64,000 nt of DNA, taken from NCBI GenBank assembly GCA_964504985.1, contig CAZDFU010000003.1, positions 1-64,000 on the forward strand, written 5' to 3'. This stretch comes from CAZDFU01 sp964504985. GTDB lineage: Bacteria > Patescibacteriota > Microgenomatia > Daviesbacterales > UBA10151. The notes beneath the pieces were generated by a model. That model searched no databases. It saw only the letters and a program-made list of their open reading frames with translations, and was not told the origin of the DNA. Positions 9,471-17,626 of this stretch are shown in pieces. A program made the translations under genes and the position numbers. The stretch's first letter is position 1. Every line of letters starts with the position of its first letter.

Positions 9471-11045
9471 ATGTCTAAAAATATTACTAAATTAACTTCT
9501 GCATTGGTGGCAGCTTATGATCAGGTTTACTCATCTTCTGATGACAGGACTATCTCTGTGAACCCTTTGATAGCAGAACTTGCTACCTGGTATGAAAAGT
9601 TCCGTACATCTATGGATTACAGGGAGGATGAAGTAATCTTAAGAGCTGCAATTGAGAGGATTTTAAGAAGACGTTTGCTTTTAAGGGGAGGAGGCGGCGA
9701 AGCGGTTGCTGCTCCCTTAATCCGGGAATTGATTTGGGCCCGCTATTTTCCTGATGCTTTTGTCCCCCAGTCCGCTGTTGAGAAAGTTACTGATATTATC
9801 AATCTTTACCTTAATCTTGAGAAAAAAATTAATGAGCATCACAGGATCAACCATGGCCAGGTTTATGATTGGATTGTTCATCTTCTTTCTTCTGAGATTG
9901 AGGATATTTTAAAGCCTGGTAATGAAAAAGATTTGATGGCCCATTACATCTATCAGATTTTTAAAGACAGGATTACCATAAGTGATGATTCAGAAGAAAC
10001 AAAAGATATTCAGGTGTTTATTGCTGTGAGGCGTTCTTATGCTAATGATGATTTGGCACTTTTGCGGTTTAGATTGTTCAGGCAATATTTTGGCAAAGTT
10101 ACTTCAGAGAATGTAGACACAATTGCCAAGCTCTTTCTTGAGGCAAAACATAAATTTGAAATGCATTTTAAATATCCTGCCAAAGATAAGATCTATAACT
10201 ACATAAAAAAAGAAATGATCCCCTTTTTGATTTTGGATGATGTTTTCCAAAAAAACCGCGGTAAAGTTGGCCAGCTTGTTTTGGATGAAGACCATCTGGG
10301 TACAGAAGTATTGGCAGCTTGTAATACCCGGTATAAGACTATATCTGGTAAGGTACGAAGGGCAATTGTCAGAAGTGTTATTTTTATCTTTATGACTAAG
10401 GCTGTTTTTGCTTTATTTGTGGAAGGAGCGTTTGAAAGGTTTTTATATGGCAAGATTATTTGGTCATCAATTGTTTTAAATACTTTAACTCCTCCGGCTT
10501 TGATGATTTTGGTGGGATCTTTAATTCAAACTCCCAATAGAGAAAACTCCTTTAGGATTCTTAAAAAAATAAATACTGTTTTGTATGATGAGAATCCTTC
10601 TCTTGATGCTCCTTTAATTGTGAGGAAAAAACCCAGTAAAACTGATCCTTTGCTTTGGAGTTTATTTATTATACTTTGGTTAACTACTTTTGCCTTAAGT
10701 TTTGGGGGGATAATTTTTATATTAAATAAGTTTAAGATTAATCCCCTGTCCCAGGTGGTTTTTGTGTTCTTTCTGGCAATTGTTTCCTTTGTTTCATTTA
10801 GGATTAACAGAACAGCCCATATGTATATATTAAAGGTAAGAAAAGATAATTTAGGTTCATTATTTTTTGACTTTTTCTTTATGCCTTTTATACAAGTAGG
10901 AAGAAAATTAACTCAAGCAGTTTCACAAATAAATATTATTCTTTTTATTTTTGATTTTATAATTGAGACTCCCTTTAAGGGTATAGCTGCTTTTTTTGAA
11001 CAATGGTTACTCTTTTTAAGAACCCAAAGAGAAAAGTTAGATTAG
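9471..11045 (+). CDS. Hypothetical polytopic membrane protein
   Basis: 524 residues. The first about 300 are soluble-looking and helical, rich in charged residues. The C-terminal part has about four hydrophobic segments (around residues 305-325, 330-350, 398-425 and 430-450) and then a further aromatic-rich hydrophobic region near the end. No family recognised. It starts at an ATG 25 bases from the divergent tyrS start. It is followed 50 bases later by the winged-helix gene, which has its own promoter. Confidence 0.75.
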   Translation: MSKNITKLTSALVAAYDQVYSSSDDRTISVNPLIAELATWYEKFRTSMDYREDEVILRAAIERILRRRLLLRGGGGEAVAAPLIRELIWARYFPDAFVPQSAVEKVTDIINLYLNLEKKINEHHRINHGQVYDWIVHLLSSEIEDILKPGNEKDLMAHYIYQIFKDRITISDDSEETKDIQVFIAVRRSYANDDLALLRFRLFRQYFGKVTSENVDTIAKLFLEAKHKFEMHFKYPAKDKIYNYIKKEMIPFLILDDVFQKNRGKVGQLVLDEDHLGTEVLAACNTRYKTISGKVRRAIVRSVIFIFMTKAVFALFVEGAFERFLYGKIIWSSIVLNTLTPPALMILVGSLIQTPNRENSFRILKKINTVLYDENPSLDAPLIVRKKPSKTDPLLWSLFIILWLTTFALSFGGIIFILNKFKINPLSQVVFVFFLAIVSFVSFRINRTAHMYILKVRKDNLGSLFFDFFFMPFIQVGRKLTQAVSQINIILFIFDFIIETPFKGIAAFFEQWLLFLRTQREKLD

Positions 11046-11056
11046 CCTCTTTTAAG

Positions 11057-11085
11057 TTGATTTTTTAACCCACTTATTATATACT
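11057..11085 (+). promoter_or_regulatory. Promoter of the winged-helix gene
   Basis: TTGATT at 11057-11062, a 17-base spacer, and TATACT at 11080-11085. The start codon at 11096 is only 10 bases beyond the -10 box, so the transcript would have almost no leader. Confidence 0.6.
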
Positions 11086-11095
11086 ATAGGTTTAT

Positions 11096-11848
11096 ATGAG
11101 TGCAGAAAAACAACCTTTTAGAATTAATGGTGATGAAATTTCTGGTTTAACAGAATTAGATAAAGGCATCTTAGGATCTATTTTAGAAGCAAAAAAAGCA
11201 GGAAAAATAGTTACCAGAGCAGAGCTAGCACCTCAGTTTTATAACCCAAGAGACCCCGGTCCTGTGATAATGGGAAATTTTAATGGAGCCCTGCAAAGGC
11301 TGAGAGAAAGATTAAACGGTGTTTCTTCTCCGTGGAGTATTGTTTCTCAAAGAGGAGGAATTTTGGATTTAGCCAGAGCCCCAAAAGAAATACCAGACCA
11401 ATTAAAACCTACGCCTCCAGAGTTTGCAGTAACCAGATATATCACAGAATGGTTGGGAAGCAGGTCTGGTAGGCTATATTATGACCGGATTCATGCTGAT
11501 GATGATATCAAGATAGCTTTTCAATTTGTAGATGAAAGAATTGTACCCCGGGAAAATGGTTTGCCTGGATTTAAGGTTTATTATTTAACCAGAAAAGAAT
11601 TAAGTGATGCTTATGAGGGTGGGTTTAAGAAATTGAAACAAGTTTCCTCGGATGAGCATATGAGAAGAGCGTGGGATGAAAAAACAACAGAGTTGTGGAA
11701 TAACATCCAAAGGCTTAAGAGCTTGCTGAAAACAGAGACCGATGAAAAGTTTTTAGGAGAGATCAAGAGGCGGATTAGAAAAGCAGAATCAGATTATATA
11801 TCAAGACATGAATGGCGCACTAACGGACAACCTTATATTATCTTTTAA
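11096..11848 (+). CDS. Winged-helix-like hypothetical protein
   Basis: 250 residues. Residues about 17-95 have the spacing of an OmpR-type winged helix: LTELDKGILGSIL, an ALQRLRERL recognition-helix-like stretch, and a wing-like IVSQRGGILDL. The rest has no recognised domain; it is basic and helical with a central PEFAVTRYITEW segment. It could be a transcription regulator lacking a receiver domain. The neighbouring convergent gene is an orphan histidine kinase, but nothing shows that they work together. DNA binding is inferred from pattern only. Confidence 0.6.
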   Translation: MSAEKQPFRINGDEISGLTELDKGILGSILEAKKAGKIVTRAELAPQFYNPRDPGPVIMGNFNGALQRLRERLNGVSSPWSIVSQRGGILDLARAPKEIPDQLKPTPPEFAVTRYITEWLGSRSGRLYYDRIHADDDIKIAFQFVDERIVPRENGLPGFKVYYLTRKELSDAYEGGFKKLKQVSSDEHMRRAWDEKTTELWNNIQRLKSLLKTETDEKFLGEIKRRIRKAESDYISRHEWRTNGQPYIIF

Positions 11849-11879
11849 AAACATTTTAAAAAGAATCCAAAGAGAAAAG

Positions 11880-12944
11880 TTAGATTGATTCCTGAATAGG
11901 CCTGAGAGGGAGTTCAAGGAAAAAGGTTGACCCATGCCCTATCTTGCTTTTGACCCATAATTTTCCTTTATGATGACGGATTATCTGCTGGCAGATAAAC
12001 AGTCCAAGCCCCAATCCCTCTGATTTGCTTCTTACAACATCATGGGCTCTATAAAATCTGCTGAATATTTGTTTTTGGTCTTTTTTGGCTATCCCCAATC
12101 CAAAATCTCTAACACTTAAACTTACTTTTCCTTTTGTTTCTTTTAATTTGACTATTATTTTTTTCTTTTGGGGGGAATATTTTATAGCATTTGTTAAAAG
12201 ATTGGTGATAATTTGTCCAATTCTATAGCGGTCTCCATAAAGCATCTGTTTTGATAGCCCCTTAAATTCTATAGTTCTATTTTTAGCAATGATTCTTTGA
12301 TGAGCAATCACCTCTGTAGCCAGATCAGTCATGTTAAAGAATGAGTCTGAATAAGTGAATTTACCTATCTCTATGCTGGCTATATCCAGCAAATCATTAA
12401 TAAGTTCCAGCATTTTATTTGTAGCTTCAGCAATAGAATGCCCGTATGAGGTAGTTTTGTCATTACCTTTTGCCTTTTCTACTATTAAATTAGAAAAACC
12501 AATCACTGCGGCCAAAGGGTTTTTTAGTTCGTGAGCCATAAAAGCTATAAACTCATCTTTCTGCTCTTCCATTTCAAATCTGGCTTCCAAAGCAATGCTG
12601 ATGATAACCCCTTCCACAATAAATATTGCTGTCAGCACCAAATCCCCAACAAATGGGGATGTAGAAATATCATATTTAAGAAAGATAAAATAAGTTAATG
12701 TTGCTGATAAAAGGGTAGCAAAAATCCCAGGTCTTAATCCTCCATACCAGGAGGAAACAGCCACAATGAATGAAACCATTAAAAAAGCTGTATTATGACC
12801 CAAAACATCATGGAAATAATTTTTAAGAAAAAAAACAATTGTGATCAGTAAGACAGGTAGGCCATAGCGTTTAATCCTGTTTCTTTTTTGGAAATGGGTA
12901 AGATGAACCAGTAATACTTTTATTTTAACCCATAATTCTTCCAT
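11880..12944 (-). CDS. Orphan membrane sensor histidine kinase
   Basis: 354 residues. Residues about 25-120 contain hydrophobic segments resembling the DUF4118/KdpD-type membrane module (SSWYGGLRPGIFATLLSA). The HisKA helix follows, with the phospho-acceptor His in FMAHELKNPL. The HATPase domain has an N box (NLLTNAIKYSP), a G1 box (VRDFGLGIAKKD), an F box (IFSRFYRA) and a G2 box (GLGLGLFICQQII). No periplasmic sensor domain is apparent, so it probably senses at the membrane. No response-regulator gene is adjacent; the only nearby DNA-binding candidate is the convergent winged-helix gene. Confidence 0.92.
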   Translation of the reverse strand: MEELWVKIKVLLVHLTHFQKRNRIKRYGLPVLLITIVFFLKNYFHDVLGHNTAFLMVSFIVAVSSWYGGLRPGIFATLLSATLTYFIFLKYDISTSPFVGDLVLTAIFIVEGVIISIALEARFEMEEQKDEFIAFMAHELKNPLAAVIGFSNLIVEKAKGNDKTTSYGHSIAEATNKMLELINDLLDIASIEIGKFTYSDSFFNMTDLATEVIAHQRIIAKNRTIEFKGLSKQMLYGDRYRIGQIITNLLTNAIKYSPQKKKIIVKLKETKGKVSLSVRDFGLGIAKKDQKQIFSRFYRAHDVVRSKSEGLGLGLFICQQIIRHHKGKLWVKSKIGHGSTFFLELPLRPIQESI

Positions 12945-13034
12945 AAAATCATAGCTGCCGGATTAGTACATACATTTTTTAGTATAAACCTATTAAAATA
13001 ATATTGCAGTGATAAATATATACAAAGTGGTAAG

Positions 13035-13146
13035 TATTCACCTTTTCCCAGTACTTTGTCATTCCGAGCCTGACGAGGAATCTCAGGATTAACCCAGAGA
13101 TCCTTCACTACGTTCAGGATGACAATTTACTGGGAAACTCTGAATA
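13035..13146. repeat. MITE-like long imperfect palindrome
   Basis: The two halves are near-perfect inverted repeats. TATTCA (13035-13040), TTTCCCAGTA (13044-13053) and TGTCATTCCGAG (13057-13068) are mirrored by CAGGATGACA (13115-13124), TACTGGGAAA (13128-13137) and TGAATA (13141-13146). The octamer ACAAAGTG flanks the element on both sides (13022-13029 and 13152-13159), like a target-site duplication. It carries no gene. It ends 16 bases before the -35 box of the atp operon. Confidence 0.75.
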
Positions 13147-13162
13147 GATACACAAAGTGCAG

Positions 13163-13192
13163 TTGACCAACGCTTTCCTTCTCTTGTAAAAT
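13163..13192 (+). promoter_or_regulatory. atp operon promoter
   Basis: TTGACC (13163-13168), an 18-base spacer and TAAAAT (13187-13192) precede the atpB start codon at 13203 by 10 bases. The predicted RNA start is within a few bases of the ATG and no Shine-Dalgarno sequence fits, so the atp message is probably leaderless. Confidence 0.7.
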
Positions 13193-13202
13193 ACAAATAA
13201 AC

Positions 13203-13919
13203 ATGGAGCATGAGATAGTTTTGAAGCCGGAGATACTCGGCTATTTTAATAGCTTACCAATTACCAATACTCTGCTTACAAGCTGGATAGTGATGGCAGT
13301 GCTGGTTGTTGTTTCTTTTTTGGCAAGTTGGAAAGTAAAAATGGTCCCCTCTGCTTTACAGGGGCTTTTTGAGGTCATTATTGAAACAGGGTATGAAACT
13401 GTTTCCAACCTGGCACATTCCAAGGCAAAAGTCTTTTTTCCTATAGTTATGACATTTTTTCTATATATTTTATTTGGAAATTTAATAGGGTTATTTCCGG
13501 GTTTCGGAACAATCACCTATCATGGTGAGATCCTCCTGCGTTCCATTAACTCTGATTTAAACATGACTCTAGGCCTGGCTTTATTTTCTGCTTTCTTAAC
13601 CCATGCTTTTGCTATTAAATATCTGGGGCTAATTGATTATTTAAAAAAATGGTTTACTTTAAACCCTATATTTTTATTTGTAGGAATTTTGGAACTGGTT
13701 GGAGAGGTAACAAAAATAGTCTCCCTATCTTTCCGGCTTTTTGGTAATATATTTGCCGGTGAGGTAGTGTTGGCAACTGTAGCTTCTATTTTTGCCTTTG
13801 TTGTACCTCTCCCTTTTTATTTTCTGGAGATTATTGTAGGATTTGTACAGGCTGCTGTTTTTATGATGTTAACACTGGTGTTTATGGTGTTACTTTCTGA
13901 GAAGCATGCAGAACACTGA
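13203..13919 (+). CDS. atpB: F-type ATP synthase subunit a
   Basis: The 238-residue membrane subunit forms the proton half-channels of Fo. It has five or more hydrophobic segments and the family's conserved arginine in LSFRLFGNIFAGEV, followed by an amphipathic helix ending FVQAAVFMMLTLVFM. It is the first gene of atpBEFHAGD, directly behind the promoter at 13163. Length and motifs are normal. Confidence 0.96.
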   Translation: MEHEIVLKPEILGYFNSLPITNTLLTSWIVMAVLVVVSFLASWKVKMVPSALQGLFEVIIETGYETVSNLAHSKAKVFFPIVMTFFLYILFGNLIGLFPGFGTITYHGEILLRSINSDLNMTLGLALFSAFLTHAFAIKYLGLIDYLKKWFTLNPIFLFVGILELVGEVTKIVSLSFRLFGNIFAGEVVLATVASIFAFVVPLPFYFLEIIVGFVQAAVFMMLTLVFMVLLSEKHAEH

Positions 13920-13942
13920 TTAAACTAAAGAAAGGAGAGAAA

Positions 13943-14146
13943 ATGGAACATTTACCATCAGCCATAGCAATTGGAGTAGGTGCTTTGGGCCCAGCTTTAG
14001 GTATTGGTTTTATTGGTGCTAAAGCCATGGAAGCAATTGGCAGGAATCCAGATGCCCAGGCAAAGATTTTGCCAGCAATGCTTTTGGGAATGGCTTTTGC
14101 TGAAGCTATTGCTATTTATGCTTTGGTGATAGCATTCACCAAATAG
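13943..14146 (+). CDS. atpE: F-type ATP synthase subunit c
   Basis: A 67-residue two-helix hairpin that builds the Fo rotor ring. Helix 1 has GALGPALGIGFIG, the polar loop is GRNPDAQ (an Asn variant of RQP), and helix 2 carries the ion-binding Glu in GMAFAEAIAIYALVIAF. The Gln/Ser/Thr ligands of sodium-type rings are not seen, so proton coupling is more likely. It has a good Shine-Dalgarno sequence (AAAGGAGAG) 24 bases after atpB. Confidence 0.95.
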   Translation: MEHLPSAIAIGVGALGPALGIGFIGAKAMEAIGRNPDAQAKILPAMLLGMAFAEAIAIYALVIAFTK

Positions 14147-14149
14147 TTC

Positions 14150-14215
14150 ATAGTTATTAGTTGGTAGTTCGGAGTAATTTTAAATACTACGGACTATGAA
14201 CTACGAACTCAAAAC
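14150..14215. repeat. Imperfect palindrome between atpE and atpF
   Basis: AGTTGGTAGTTCGGAGTA (14159-14176) is mirrored by TACTACGGACTATGAACT (14185-14202), with further related TAGTT/AACTA copies outside. It could form a hairpin in the atp mRNA between the c and b subunit genes, where subunit stoichiometry is set. It also resembles simple intergenic repeat spacer. Confidence 0.5.
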
Positions 14216-14221
14216 TAATCA

Positions 14222-14716
14222 ATGGAAATTTTGAATCAATTTGGAGTACAACCTATACTTTTGGCTGCGCAAGTGGTCAATTTTTTGATACTCCTTTTTA
14301 TTTTAAAGAGGTTTTTGTATAAACCAATTTTAAATGTTTTAGCAGAAAGAAAAAAAAGGATTGAGGACAGTCTAAAAAATGCCGGGGATATAGAGCTTAA
14401 ACTTGAGCAGACAAATGAAAAGATAGATCAGATGCTTATTAAAGCCTCTGAGGAGGGACAAAAGATTTTAGATGAATCACAAAAAAGCGCTTTGCAGTTA
14501 AAAGATGAGATTTTGCAAAAAGCAGCCCAGGAAGCCCAAACAGTTATCAAAAAAGCTGAAGAGTCTGTTAGACTGGAAAGAGAAAAAATGATGAGTGAAG
14601 CTAAAGAGGAGGTTATGAATTTGGTGGTGGAAGTTTTTAGAAGATTAACAGGTAAAGTATTAAGCAAAGAAGACCAGAGAAAAATCATAGAAAAGGGAGT
14701 GAGGAATCTTACTTGA
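14222..14716 (+). CDS. atpF: F-type ATP synthase subunit b
   Basis: 164 residues. One N-terminal membrane helix (AAQVVNFLILLFILKRFLY) and the conserved LYKPILNVLAERKKRI turn lead into a long charged coiled coil, the peripheral stalk. Normal length. The last four bases overlap the TTG start of atpH. Confidence 0.95.
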   Translation: MEILNQFGVQPILLAAQVVNFLILLFILKRFLYKPILNVLAERKKRIEDSLKNAGDIELKLEQTNEKIDQMLIKASEEGQKILDESQKSALQLKDEILQKAAQEAQTVIKKAEESVRLEREKMMSEAKEEVMNLVVEVFRRLTGKVLSKEDQRKIIEKGVRNLT

Positions 14717-15126
14717 AACAATCAAAATTATTGCAAAAAACTATAACTAAGCTGGTTGAGGTTTCTTTTAAAGAAGGAAAACTTTTAGAGGCTCAGGTTA
14801 CTAAATCCATCAAACTTCTAAAAGTCCTTCCAAAATATGAGGCTATCTGGGCTCTGACAGAATATTTAAAACAGTTAAAAAGAAAAGAAAGACAGCATAC
14901 TATGTATATTGAAACAGTTATGCCTCTTTCAGAACAGCAAATTAAAAAAGCCAAAAGAATTATTGAGAAAAAAGTGAAAATTACTAAAGTTAAGATTTCA
15001 GTTAACCCGGAGATTTTGGGAGGGTTTAAGTTAAAAGTGGGAGATGATATCTGGGATGAGAGCCTTTTGGGAAAACTTAATCAGGTAAAAGATGCGCTAG
15101 CTGGAAAAATTTCGGTAAGAAGTTAA
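14713..15126 (+). CDS. atpH: F-type ATP synthase subunit delta, shortened
   Basis: Delta clamps the peripheral stalk to the F1 head. This protein is 137 residues against about 175-180 in most bacteria. The C-terminal signature NPEILGGFKLKVGDDIWDES is clear, while the N-terminal helical domain is cut down. Translation starts at TTG in a TTGA overlap with the atpF stop, which implies coupled translation. A TTG start this tight is unusual but leaves no better alternative. Confidence 0.88.
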   Translation: MKQSKLLQKTITKLVEVSFKEGKLLEAQVTKSIKLLKVLPKYEAIWALTEYLKQLKRKERQHTMYIETVMPLSEQQIKKAKRIIEKKVKITKVKISVNPEILGGFKLKVGDDIWDESLLGKLNQVKDALAGKISVRS

Positions 15127-15135
15127 ATAAAAAAT

Positions 15136-16692
15136 ATGAGTGATCTTATAAACCAAATTGAGTCTGAAATAAAAGACCTTAAACTAAAAGCCCAAAAGCA
15201 AAATATAGGGACTGTGGTGGAAATTGGAGATGGTGTTTGCAGGATTGAGGGGTTGTCTGATGTAAAGTCCTCTGAGCTTTTGGATTTTGGCCCTTCGACT
15301 CCCTCTGGTCGCTCAGGACAAGTTGCCACAGAACATATTTATGGGTTGGCTTTAAATTTGGAACAATATAATGTTGGGGCTGTTATTTTTGGAGACTTTA
15401 CTGCTATTAAAGAAGGCCATGAGGTTAAAACAACGGGCAGGATTTTAGAAGTGAATGCGGGAGAGGCTTTGGTTGGCAGAGTGGTTGATGCTTTAGGAAA
15501 TCCGGTAGATGGTAAAGGCCCGATAAAGACAAAAACTGCTTACCCTGTGGAAAAAATAGCTCCAGGGGTTATCACCAGACAATCGGTTAATACACCATTA
15601 CAAACAGGAATTAAGGCAATTGATTCTTTGATCCCTATTGGAAGAGGTCAGAGGGAGTTAATTATTGGAGACAGAAATACTGGTAAAACCACCATTGCCA
15701 TAGATACCATCATTAACCAGAAAGATGTTATTTGTATTTATGTAGCAATCGGCCAAAAAACCTCCAAAGTTGCTCAGCTTGTGGCTAAACTGGAAGAATT
15801 AGGGGCTATGGATCATACAGTTGTGGTTTCTGCTTCAGCTGCTGATTCTGCTACCATGCAGTATCTTGCTCCCTATTCTGGTTGTGCTATAGGTGAGTAT
15901 TTTATGGACCAGGGTAAAGATGCTTTGATTATTTATGATGATTTATCTAAACATGCCTGGGCTTACAGACAGGTATCTTTGCTTTTAAGAAGGCCTTCCG
16001 GGAGAGAGGCTTATCCTGGGGATGTTTTTTATCTTCACTCAAGGCTTTTGGAAAGGGCAGCCAGATTAAATAAAGAGTTTGGCGGAGGGTCTTTGACTGC
16101 TTTGCCTATTATAGAAACTCAGGCAAATGATGTATCAGCCTATATTCCAACCAATGTTATTTCTATAACTGATGGTCAGATATATTTGGAACCAGACCTG
16201 TTTTTTGCAGGGATAAGGCCTGCTCTTAATGTGGGGATTTCTGTTTCCAGGGTTGGGGGTGCTGCACAAACTAAGGCTATGAAGTCTGTAGCCGGAAGGT
16301 TAAAGTTAGATTTAGCCCAATTTAGGGAACTACAGGCTTTTGCTCAATTTTCTTCTGATTTAGACCCTCAAACAAAACTTCAAATTGAAAGAGGTAGAAG
16401 GATTACAGAAATTCTAAAACAACTTCCCTACTCCCCTGTCCCTTTAGAACAGCAGGTTGTTGTTTTATGGGCAGTAACTAATGGGTATTTAGATGAAGTG
16501 GAAGTTGGGAAAGTTAAAGAATTTGAGGAAAAATATATAGCTCAGTTGAAAATAAGAGCTAAAAAACTTCTTTCAGACCTGGCAACAGAGAAGATTTTAG
16601 ATGAAAAGCTAATTAAAGAACTGGAGAAAGTAACTAAAGAATTTGTCAGTACATTTTTGAAAGGAGTAAAGAGAGCAACTGGTAACAAGTAA
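15136..16692 (+). CDS. atpA: F-type ATP synthase subunit alpha with repeat-derived insertion
   Basis: 518 residues with a normal nucleotide-binding domain: Walker A GDRNTGKT, the SSSAAD-like region SASAADSAT, ALIIYDDLSKHAWAYRQ and the arginine-finger region PAINVGISVSRVGGAAQ-like sequence. The N-terminal beta-barrel has about 13 extra residues (about 52-67, PSTPSGRSGQ then VATEH) where most AtpA proteins have a five-residue turn. The underlying DNA at 15291-15322 is a palindrome-type repeat. A short N-terminal helix binds delta. Confidence 0.96.
   Translation: MSDLINQIESEIKDLKLKAQKQNIGTVVEIGDGVCRIEGLSDVKSSELLDFGPSTPSGRSGQVATEHIYGLALNLEQYNVGAVIFGDFTAIKEGHEVKTTGRILEVNAGEALVGRVVDALGNPVDGKGPIKTKTAYPVEKIAPGVITRQSVNTPLQTGIKAIDSLIPIGRGQRELIIGDRNTGKTTIAIDTIINQKDVICIYVAIGQKTSKVAQLVAKLEELGAMDHTVVVSASAADSATMQYLAPYSGCAIGEYFMDQGKDALIIYDDLSKHAWAYRQVSLLLRRPSGREAYPGDVFYLHSRLLERAARLNKEFGGGSLTALPIIETQANDVSAYIPTNVISITDGQIYLEPDLFFAGIRPALNVGISVSRVGGAAQTKAMKSVAGRLKLDLAQFRELQAFAQFSSDLDPQTKLQIERGRRITEILKQLPYSPVPLEQQVVVLWAVTNGYLDEVEVGKVKEFEEKYIAQLKIRAKKLLSDLATEKILDEKLIKELEKVTKEFVSTFLKGVKRATGNK
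15291..15322. repeat. Palindromic repeat inside atpA
   Basis: CCCTTCGACTCCCTCTGG followed by TCGCTCAGGACAAG. This is the CCTTCGACT...CGCTCAGGACAAG type of dispersed palindromic repeat known from many bacterial genomes. A related piece (CCCTTCGACTACGCTCAGGG) occurs at 34446-34465. It is read in frame as part of AtpA. Confidence 0.65.
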
Positions 16693-16725
16693 CTAGGAAC
16701 CCTTTTAAAAGATCAGGGTTACTTG
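16686..16725 (+). other. mRNA hairpin between atpA and atpG
   Basis: CAAGTAAC (16686-16693), then a six-base bulge, CCCT (16700-16703), a loop, and AGGGTTACTTG (16715-16725). This gives an 11-bp stem that includes the atpA stop codon. No T-run follows, so it is not a terminator. It could protect or process the message. Confidence 0.5.
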
Positions 16726-16742
16726 TGCCTTGTTGCAAAACT

Positions 16743-17600
16743 ATGGCTAACACTAGAGAATTAAGAAGAAGAATTAAATCTATTAAAAACACTTCTCAAA
16801 TTACCAAAGCTATGCAGATGGTGGCTGCTACCAAAATGAGAAGGGCTCAGGTACAAGCCACAAATGGCAGGCCATATTCTGAAAACTTAATACAATCTTT
16901 AGCAAGAATTTTATCTCAAACTAAAAAGAGACATCCTCTTTTAGGCAGTAATAATTCTAAAAACATAGGCGTATTGATTTTATCAACTGATAAAGGTTTG
17001 GTGGGTGCTTTAAATACCAATCTAATAAGGCTTTTAATGAGTCCTCAATTTAATAGTGGTAGTGTTACATTTTACACAGTTGGTAAAAAAGGGCGTTCGT
17101 TTGTTGCAAGATCCGGAAAAGATTTAAAAGCTGATTTTGAAAATAATGATAAAGTGACTTTCAGGCAAGCCAAACAGCTTGCCAAAATGCTGATGGACTC
17201 ATTTAAGATGGAAGAAATAAGCGAGGTTTATTTTATATACCCTGCTTTTGTTTCTACCCTAAGACAGGAAGCAAAAAAAGAGAAATTATTACCCATAGAT
17301 TTACAAAACATAGAAAATACCCCAGGTGTACAGCAAGAGCAAGGGGAATTTTTAATTGAACCTAATGCTGGTGAGCTCTTGGATGATTTACTCACACATT
17401 ATGTTGAAATGAAAGTTTACCAGGCACTTCTTGAAACAAAAGCTTCTGAGCATTCTGCCAGGATGATAGCTATGCAAAATGCCACAAATAATGCTAAAGA
17501 GCTTGTGTCAGATTTGACTCTTACATATAATCAGACCCGCCAGGCAAATATCACTACTGAGCTTTTGGAAATAACCACAGCCCAGGTGGCAATGAGTTAA
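16743..17600 (+). CDS. atpG: F-type ATP synthase subunit gamma
   Basis: The rotor shaft of F1. The N-terminal helix MANTRELRRRIKSIKNTSQ, then TKAMQMVAATKMRRAQ, and the C-terminal helix MQNATNNAKELVSDLTLTYNQTRQ are the family signatures. ATG at 16743 matches the family start better than the in-frame TTG at 16725. About 285 residues, normal. Confidence 0.95.
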   Translation: MANTRELRRRIKSIKNTSQITKAMQMVAATKMRRAQVQATNGRPYSENLIQSLARILSQTKKRHPLLGSNNSKNIGVLILSTDKGLVGALNTNLIRLLMSPQFNSGSVTFYTVGKKGRSFVARSGKDLKADFENNDKVTFRQAKQLAKMLMDSFKMEEISEVYFIYPAFVSTLRQEAKKEKLLPIDLQNIENTPGVQQEQGEFLIEPNAGELLDDLLTHYVEMKVYQALLETKASEHSARMIAMQNATNNAKELVSDLTLTYNQTRQANITTELLEITTAQVAMS

Positions 17601-17626
17601 GTATAAAGTATTATGTATTAAGTATT

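Noticed and set aside
11096..12944. Two-component pair of the winged-helix protein and the histidine kinase
   Set aside because: The genes are convergent and the winged-helix protein has no receiver domain with a phospho-acceptor Asp, so a direct partnership is unsupported.
13943..14146. Sodium-binding c-ring
   Set aside because: The Gln and Ser/Thr ligands of sodium-type c subunits are not present around the conserved Glu.
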